Assembly (NCBI GenBank): GCA_937897875.1
Contig: CALCPD010000006.1
Location: forward strand, 1 to 43,140
Direction of reading: 5' to 3'
Length of the DNA stretch: 43,140 nucleotides
Source: an uncultured Nitrosopumilaceae archaeon
GTDB taxonomy: Archaea; Thermoproteota; Nitrososphaeria; Nitrososphaerales; Nitrosopumilaceae
Part shown: positions 37,802 to 43,140 of the stretch, in pieces
Layout of the letters: every line of letters starts with the position of its first letter
How positions within the stretch are numbered: position 1 is the stretch's first letter
The notes under the pieces: generated by a model
The model's database searches: none
Told to the model about the DNA's origin: nothing
The model's input: only the letters and a program-made list of their open reading frames with translations
Translations under genes and position numbers: made by a program

Positions 37802-38902
37802 TTACGTAGTTAATTTTTTTACTAATTGAAGAAAGTCTTCATTAGACATTGGAGGAATATTCATAATTTCTAAATTTTCGGAAACATGTTCAGATAATTT
37901 TTGGCCAACAAGAGGAGCAAGTACACCAGGAGACGAACGAATAAACTGTAATGCACGTAATGATGGTTTCAAATCATTAAAATCAGGCATAACACCAGGG
38001 GATAAAAGACGTCCTTGCATAAATGGAACACTAGTAAATACACCAATTCCCAATGTAACTGCAGATTCCAAAATTGAAACAGGCTTATTTTGAATTAATT
38101 GATTTTTGCCAAGTAAAGCTTGATCATAATTCATGTTATAGGGTAATTGTATGAATTTAAATCCATGATTTTCACCACCAACATTTTTTGCCATTTCAAC
38201 AATATCTTCTAGTAATAGAAATTGAGAATTATCTCCCATAACTCTAAAACATTCCCAAGTTGCCATTCCATAAAATTTAATTTTTCCTTCATCACGTTTT
38301 TGTTCATACAGTTCAAAAACAGATTTTAAATTTTCTAAAAATTGTTCTTTAGACACATCTTTGATTTGTCCTTCAATAGAATTATGAAGATACATTAAAT
38401 CAAGACATTCTAAATCTAGATTTTTTAGACTTCTATCTAATTGATCAGACAAAAACGAAGTAGTCATACAATGATAACCAGATGTGATATCTCCCTCCTT
38501 TACAATACCTGGTTTTCCAAGTTCACGCATCACATATTGCATAAAATCTTCTTGAATATCTGCATCATTTGTGACATATCCATTTTTACTACTTACAAAG
38601 ATCTGATCACGAGAAATCTTTCCACCTTCAATTAATTCAGATATTGCTTTACCAACAGAACGTTCAGCCTTTTGAGCACGATAATTAATTGCAGTATCAA
38701 TTACATTTACACCAGATAATACAGACTGTTTTACCGCATTTTTTACTAATTCATCAGTACGAGTATCAGGTTCACCAAGATAGGTTCCAATTCCAACATT
38801 GGATAGGTGGAGATTTTCAAAGTCATTAAAATTAAGAGAATTTACGCTCGAATTTTGTTTAAAAGTTTCAGTTCCTTGAGGTGTTGCAAATCCTGAAATC
38901 AT
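37802..38902 (-). CDS. Aldo/keto reductase family protein
   Basis: GIGTYLGEPDTRTDELV, NVIDTAINYR, DLMYLHNS. Confidence 0.88.
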   Translation of the reverse strand: MISGFATPQGTETFKQNSSVNSLNFNDFENLHLSNVGIGTYLGEPDTRTDELVKNAVKQSVLSGVNVIDTAINYRAQKAERSVGKAISELIEGGKISRDQIFVSSKNGYVTNDADIQEDFMQYVMRELGKPGIVKEGDITSGYHCMTTSFLSDQLDRSLKNLDLECLDLMYLHNSIEGQIKDVSKEQFLENLKSVFELYEQKRDEGKIKFYGMATWECFRVMGDNSQFLLLEDIVEMAKNVGGENHGFKFIQLPYNMNYDQALLGKNQLIQNKPVSILESAVTLGIGVFTSVPFMQGRLLSPGVMPDFNDLKPSLRALQFIRSSPGVLAPLVGQKLSEHVSENLEIMNIPPMSNEDFLQLVKKLTT

Positions 38903-39011
38903 AAAGGAATCACATTTTTACTAAATTTATGTCTGTGGTAGGAATACCTTAACGAATCAACTAAAAGTCACAGTGAGAAATCAATATGAAGAGTAAGTTA
39001 TTAGATAAATT

Positions 39012-39224
39012 ATGAAAATCATAATAAAAAATGGGGAATCAGTTGAAACATATCATAATGCTGGTGATGTAGTTGTGCTTCCAAAAAGCAAACTAGTAAG
39101 AAGATTTAGTGAGTATGGTTCTTTAATTGAAGAATACAAACTGGTGGATAAAAAAATCACATTAGAAGATGACCTAGAGAATGATCAAACAGAAATTGTT
39201 GTTACTTTACTTGTTGAAAAATAA
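39012..39224 (+). CDS. Small hypothetical protein
   Basis: 70-aa ORF. Confidence 0.5.
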   Translation: MKIIIKNGESVETYHNAGDVVVLPKSKLVRRFSEYGSLIEEYKLVDKKITLEDDLENDQTEIVVTLLVEK

Positions 39225-39259
39225 TAATTGCAAACAACAAAGGATCTTAAAAAATAAAT

Positions 39260-39321
39260 GAGAAGAGTCCCAACGACGAAACTCTCTCACCTAACAACAC
39301 CCGTGTTGTGTTCAAGAGGTG
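39260..39321 (+). ncRNA. Candidate two-hairpin RNA or 5' leader element
   Basis: GAGAaGAGT...ACTCTCTC and CACCT(AACAACACccGTGTTGT...)AGGTG stems; no ORF, upstream of 39396 CDS. Confidence 0.45.
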
Positions 39322-39395
39322 TATGATAAAGATAATAGATAGGATACTAAAATAACCTGAGAAAATCATATCAAGAACAACGTACTTGATAAATC

Positions 39396-39659
39396 ATGAA
39401 TCCAAAAAAAATAATCATATTTCCAGTAATCATATTTTTAATTCTCTTTACTGTTGGAATGTTACTAAGTAATGTGATACAAGTAGAGAATTCAAAATCC
39501 ACCCTGCCTGATATTGGACTTCAAAGCTGTTTGGTGTGGTATGACGGATGTAACACATGTACGATTATGACAAATACAGACGGTATCAAAGATTTTGCAT
39601 GTACAAAGATGGCATGCTCTGAGTATGAAAAACCAATGTGTTTAGAACCAACACCCTAA
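39396..39659 (+). CDS. Exported Cys-rich small protein
   Basis: N-terminal TM/signal segment; five Cys in the C-terminal part (C44, C52, C55, C69, C74, C82 region). Confidence 0.65.
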   Translation: MNPKKIIIFPVIIFLILFTVGMLLSNVIQVENSKSTLPDIGLQSCLVWYDGCNTCTIMTNTDGIKDFACTKMACSEYEKPMCLEPTP

Positions 39660-39752
39660 TGAAAATATCACCTCACATCATCTAACCGATAATTTTAACT
39701 CTCAAAATTAAATAATTTAGTAAGTGAATTGTCACACTATCTATACATCTGC

Positions 39753-40646
39753 TCAGAGAGGGATTAAGAAACTAATAACAAATAAAATTCCAGTAAGACG
39801 ACTGAATTTTAAAGTTGAACTCATGTAAGGAACTAAATTTTCAACAGAGTCATAATTTTTTTGCAAGCCAATTCCAGATTTAATAATTAATGGAAAACTC
39901 ATCAAACTAATCAAAGTGAAAACAGGTAAATAATTTAACACAACTCCAATCACAATAACACCATAAGCAAATAATGGGAAAATCCAAAATAATTTTCGTG
40001 CTTTTTCTTTTCCAACGGTAATCACTAATGTTTTTCTACCTTTTGATTTATCAGCATCATGATCAGGAAATGATGCAATAAACAAAACTAATGATGACAA
40101 AGTTCCAATGACAATTCCAGCTAAGATGGATTCAATATTGACTTCACCAGATTGAATGTAGAAGGTTCCAATGACAATCATTGATCCCTTTACAGCAACA
40201 AAAAATTCACCTAAACCAGAATCGACAATCTTAGTAGAGTAAAAATAAATTGAAAGAATTGCAAAACCCAAAATTATTGCAATTAAAATTCCATATGTGA
40301 TAACAAAGTAACTACCAATCAATGCACCAAGTACTAAGAAAAATACACCAGCACGATAAACAGAAGAAGGTTTGAGTAATCCTTCAGGCAACACACCTGT
40401 TCCGCCACTCATTTTGGTTCTAGTAGTTTTAGTATCAATTCCTCGTTTGAAATCCCAGTAATCATTAAGCAAATCAACACTTGCATGTAATGCCATTACA
40501 CCTGCAAATGTCAAGAAAGCATCAAAGAATTCTATAGAACCATTTTGCGACCAGTTTAATGCCAAGCCTACAAGTACGGCAATTACAGATGCTAACAAAA
40601 AACGAACTCGAATTACACGCAGCCAAACTGAAATCATTAGTAACAA
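39753..40646 (-). CDS. UbiA-family prenyltransferase (MenA-like)
   Basis: LLNDYWDFKRGID, FPDHDADKSKGRKTL, multi-TM. Confidence 0.88.
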   Translation of the reverse strand: MLLMISVWLRVIRVRFLLASVIAVLVGLALNWSQNGSIEFFDAFLTFAGVMALHASVDLLNDYWDFKRGIDTKTTRTKMSGGTGVLPEGLLKPSSVYRAGVFFLVLGALIGSYFVITYGILIAIILGFAILSIYFYSTKIVDSGLGEFFVAVKGSMIVIGTFYIQSGEVNIESILAGIVIGTLSSLVLFIASFPDHDADKSKGRKTLVITVGKEKARKLFWIFPLFAYGVIVIGVVLNYLPVFTLISLMSFPLIIKSGIGLQKNYDSVENLVPYMSSTLKFSRLTGILFVISFLIPL

Positions 40647-40722
40647 TACTAATTTTTACTATAAAATTCGTTAGTTTTGATTTTAATCAAATTTTATATG
40701 AAAATAATCTAAAATCATAGTC

Positions 40723-40929
40723 ATGAGATTTGGGAAAATTGAAGAAAATGAGGAAATTATTAAATTTAATTTAGAATTACAATGTGTTAATTGTAATAAA
40801 AAAGTTCCAGGAGGAATGAAGACAGGTGGGAAATATTTTGAAACAGAAGAATACAATATAGAAATAGAGAAATTTAAAAAAACATATCTTTGCGGTGTCT
40901 GCAGAGATAAAAAAAGAATGTCAGATTAA
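40723..40929 (+). CDS. Small CxxC protein
   Basis: 68-aa ORF, CVNC...CGVC. Confidence 0.55.
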   Translation: MRFGKIEENEEIIKFNLELQCVNCNKKVPGGMKTGGKYFETEEYNIEIEKFKKTYLCGVCRDKKRMSD

Positions 40930-41322
40930 AGTTTCATCACTAACTTCGATAGGTTTTCTTCCCATAAACCCAGAATCTTTGGCATGCCAAAATTTAATTT
41001 CAGTTTCACCATGTTTCCAACAAAGACACACTTCTTCATCAAATCTTTTAGAAGGAAAATCAAGCAATCCTTGCTCTATACTTTTAATCATCACACCAGT
41101 ATTTTCTAAAATTTCAACAGATTCATAAAATTTAGTAATTGCAGAATTCAATTGTTTTTTTAATTCCATATATTTTTCAAATGAGTCAGTAGTTGAAAGA
41201 ATCATTTGTAATTCTTTTTCTATTTTTGTAATATCACTTTTTTTAGCCAAAGCATATTCAAATTTTTTAATTACATTAGGTAATGCTTCATTTGCTTGTT
41301 TTGCAGTAAAAAAGGAAAACAT
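40921..41322 (-). CDS. DUF2203 family protein
   Basis: FTAKQANEALPNV..., GLLDFPSKR, EVCLCWKHGETEIKFWH. Confidence 0.8.
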   Translation of the reverse strand: MFSFFTAKQANEALPNVIKKFEYALAKKSDITKIEKELQMILSTTDSFEKYMELKKQLNSAITKFYESVEILENTGVMIKSIEQGLLDFPSKRFDEEVCLCWKHGETEIKFWHAKDSGFMGRKPIEVSDETLI

Positions 41323-41384
41323 GCCTACATTCAGAAAGCCTCAATTAAATATCTTAGCGGATAAATCTGACTAAAATTAACAAT

Positions 41385-41528
41385 CTAGTATTTTTTTGGT
41401 TTTGGTCCATGTTTCTTATCCTGCTGTTTCTTTTTATAGCGTTTAACTCGTTGTTGTTGTTCTGCTTTTTTTTGGCCTTTTTGCTTTCGTCCATCTTTTT
41501 TACCATCATTTTTCATTTTAAACCCCAT
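41385..41528 (-). CDS. Putative 47-aa highly basic protein
   Basis: Manual translation MGFKMKNDGKKDGRKQKGQKKAEQQQRVKRYKKKQQDKKHGPKPKKY. Confidence 0.4.
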   Translation of the reverse strand: MGFKMKNDGKKDGRKQKGQKKAEQQQRVKRYKKKQQDKKHGPKPKKY

Positions 41529-41615
41529 TCAATTAGCATGAATTTAGATTCTCATAAGTATTGTTTTTAAAAAACAAAAAGAAATATGCAAATTTATTAA
41601 GAATGGTTTCCAAAA

Positions 41616-41903
41616 ATGCTTATGAGCGAAGATCCATTAGAAGCAATAATTTTACAAACAATTAATGGTGCAATAGCCACAATTCCAGGCTACATGGAGG
41701 AAATTAAACAAAATAAAGAGACCTTAAAAGTGGAAAATGCTCAAGAATTTGTCTATGGAATAGTAATGGGAATGGCATTAGGAATGAGCGGAGCAATACT
41801 CAGTGCACAAGATAAACCTCCAACAAACGAAGATCAGATGAGAGTTAGAGACATAATTTACAAGCACATCCCAGACATACGAGAAAGAATTTTCAATTCA
41901 TAA
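41616..41903 (+). CDS. Small hypothetical protein
   Basis: 95-aa ORF. Confidence 0.55.
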   Translation: MLMSEDPLEAIILQTINGAIATIPGYMEEIKQNKETLKVENAQEFVYGIVMGMALGMSGAILSAQDKPPTNEDQMRVRDIIYKHIPDIRERIFNS

Positions 41904-41930
41904 AATTCTAAATGAAGCATACAACAAATA

Positions 41931-42998
41931 TTATTTTATTTGATATCTTAAAATTGCTAAAACAGAATCATCTAATTCAAGTTTTTTAATTATTTGTGGA
42001 GATGTAGCAAATTCAATTTTACATGAGGTCTTTTTGGCAATTTCCAACATTTTCAGGATATTTTTAAATTGAGAATTGGTATGATAGTTTGCAGAAACAA
42101 TTAATGTTTCGACACTACCTCTTTCTAAGGCACGATAAATAACATTATTTCTCTTGGCGGTTAATCCATCTTTTACTAATTTTTCATATTTTTGAATTAA
42201 TTCTTTCATGTGTTTTTTTCTATATTCATACAAATGATGAATCAATATTTTATGAATATCATTTTTTGCAGTAGTGAAGGATAGACCTTCAACAAATCTA
42301 CATTTAGAAGATAAATCAGAATTTAATTCGTCATAAAATTCTGTTTTGCCAGGACCGTTTCCGCCCAAAAGTATTAACTCACTATTAACATCCATCAATC
42401 TAACTTTGTTTGCAACTTTTTTGAAAAATACATGAATTTTTGTTTGTCTTGCACGTAAAAATCGACCTTGGCTTTGTCCTCCTTTTTTGTGTCTACCTTG
42501 TAAATCAATTCTCAATTTGGATTCTTGAGTAATTTGATTGCCATGGAATTTTTGTATCCGTGCAGTTTTTTGATCAACAGTTATTAGTAAAACATCATAA
42601 TTTGTTTTTAAAATATCAGAAAAAGGTTTTACATATGGTTTTTTATTTACCATGTATACATATGGTAATTTTTTAGAAGTTCCAATTACTTTGATGTGAA
42701 TTTTCTCATTTTTGACCCAACCAAATACACATAATGTTTTAGTAAATTTTCCAACAGAAACAGGGTTCTTTTTAAGTTCCAATATTTTCTGTTCTATTTT
42801 CTGTTCGATTTTCTTTAATGATTCTGAACGAGTTGTTTCTTGCAATAATTGAATGGTGTCTTTGCCCTTACCATAGGGATAGTAAACTGAAATACATTGA
42901 GAATTAATTTCTTTTAATTCTTGTACAAATTGATTCAATGATAACCATTCAGAAGGATTAATTTCAGATAATACAGAAGATTCAGTCATAAAATTCAA
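41931..42998 (-). CDS. aRF1/eRF1-like protein with GGQ motif but no recognisable NIKS motif
   Basis: QGRHKKGGQSQGRF corresponds to the aRF1 GGQ loop; ISVYYPYGKG N-terminus; ETTRSESLKK where NIKS would be expected. Confidence 0.75.
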   Translation of the reverse strand: MNFMTESSVLSEINPSEWLSLNQFVQELKEINSQCISVYYPYGKGKDTIQLLQETTRSESLKKIEQKIEQKILELKKNPVSVGKFTKTLCVFGWVKNEKIHIKVIGTSKKLPYVYMVNKKPYVKPFSDILKTNYDVLLITVDQKTARIQKFHGNQITQESKLRIDLQGRHKKGGQSQGRFLRARQTKIHVFFKKVANKVRLMDVNSELILLGGNGPGKTEFYDELNSDLSSKCRFVEGLSFTTAKNDIHKILIHHLYEYRKKHMKELIQKYEKLVKDGLTAKRNNVIYRALERGSVETLIVSANYHTNSQFKNILKMLEIAKKTSCKIEFATSPQIIKKLELDDSVLAILRYQIK

Positions 42999-43140
42999 TT
43001 AATTCACTTTTGTAATAAGATTTGGGAAAAAGTAAAGAGAATATGGAAAATCACATCCAATAAAGTATCAAAAGAACGATCAATATGGCATAATTTTATC
43101 AAAAAAAAGGCTTTTTTTACAAAAATTTGAAATAGCTTAT

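Noticed and set aside
18409-39333. 13-mer gtgtatgataaag next to two RNA candidates (about 18409 and 39320)
   Set aside because: Position relative to the two candidates differs (5' in one, 3' in the other) and one shared AT-rich 13-mer in 43 kb is weak evidence.
1-43140. Mobile elements or prophage
   Set aside because: No transposase, integrase, capsid or terminal inverted repeats seen; gene content is housekeeping.

Overview
The window is an AT-rich, gene-dense piece of a thaumarchaeal (Nitrososphaerota, Nitrosopumilus-like) chromosome. This placement rests on S26e, S25e, Rpo6, Alba, deoxyhypusine synthase, archaeal ThrRS and TrpB1 sequences recognised by eye. It is mostly housekeeping: a tightly overlapping trpE-G-D-C-B operon (trpA lies 15 kb away on the other strand and trpF is not seen), a MoxR/DUF58/VWA module with a divergent DUF4129 protein, ferritin, CTP synthase, NAD kinase, PfkB kinase, CDP-alcohol phosphotransferase, agmatinase-like ureohydrolase, UbiA prenyltransferase, aldo/keto reductase, and a GGQ-containing aRF1 paralogue. 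No rRNA, convincing tRNA, CRISPR or transposase was seen. The most unusual element is an intergenic array at about 28937-29184. TAAGCA-type hexamers and an alternate (C/T)ATCTCA motif recur every 10-11 bp, filling 21 of 24 consecutive helical-turn positions over 242 bp. The array lies upstream of a gene for a low-complexity F/Y-D/N-K-D-G repeat protein, whose start is also preceded by a perfect inverted repeat. Other items of note are three candidate structured ncRNAs or leaders (14693-14796, 18426-18499, 39260-39321), a set of single-TM microproteins and Cys-rich zinc-type microproteins missing from the ORF track, an uncalled YHS-domain ORF, and a glutaminase-less asparagine synthetase-like protein with a C-terminal zinc ribbon. 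Family calls come from motif recognition only; no searches were run.
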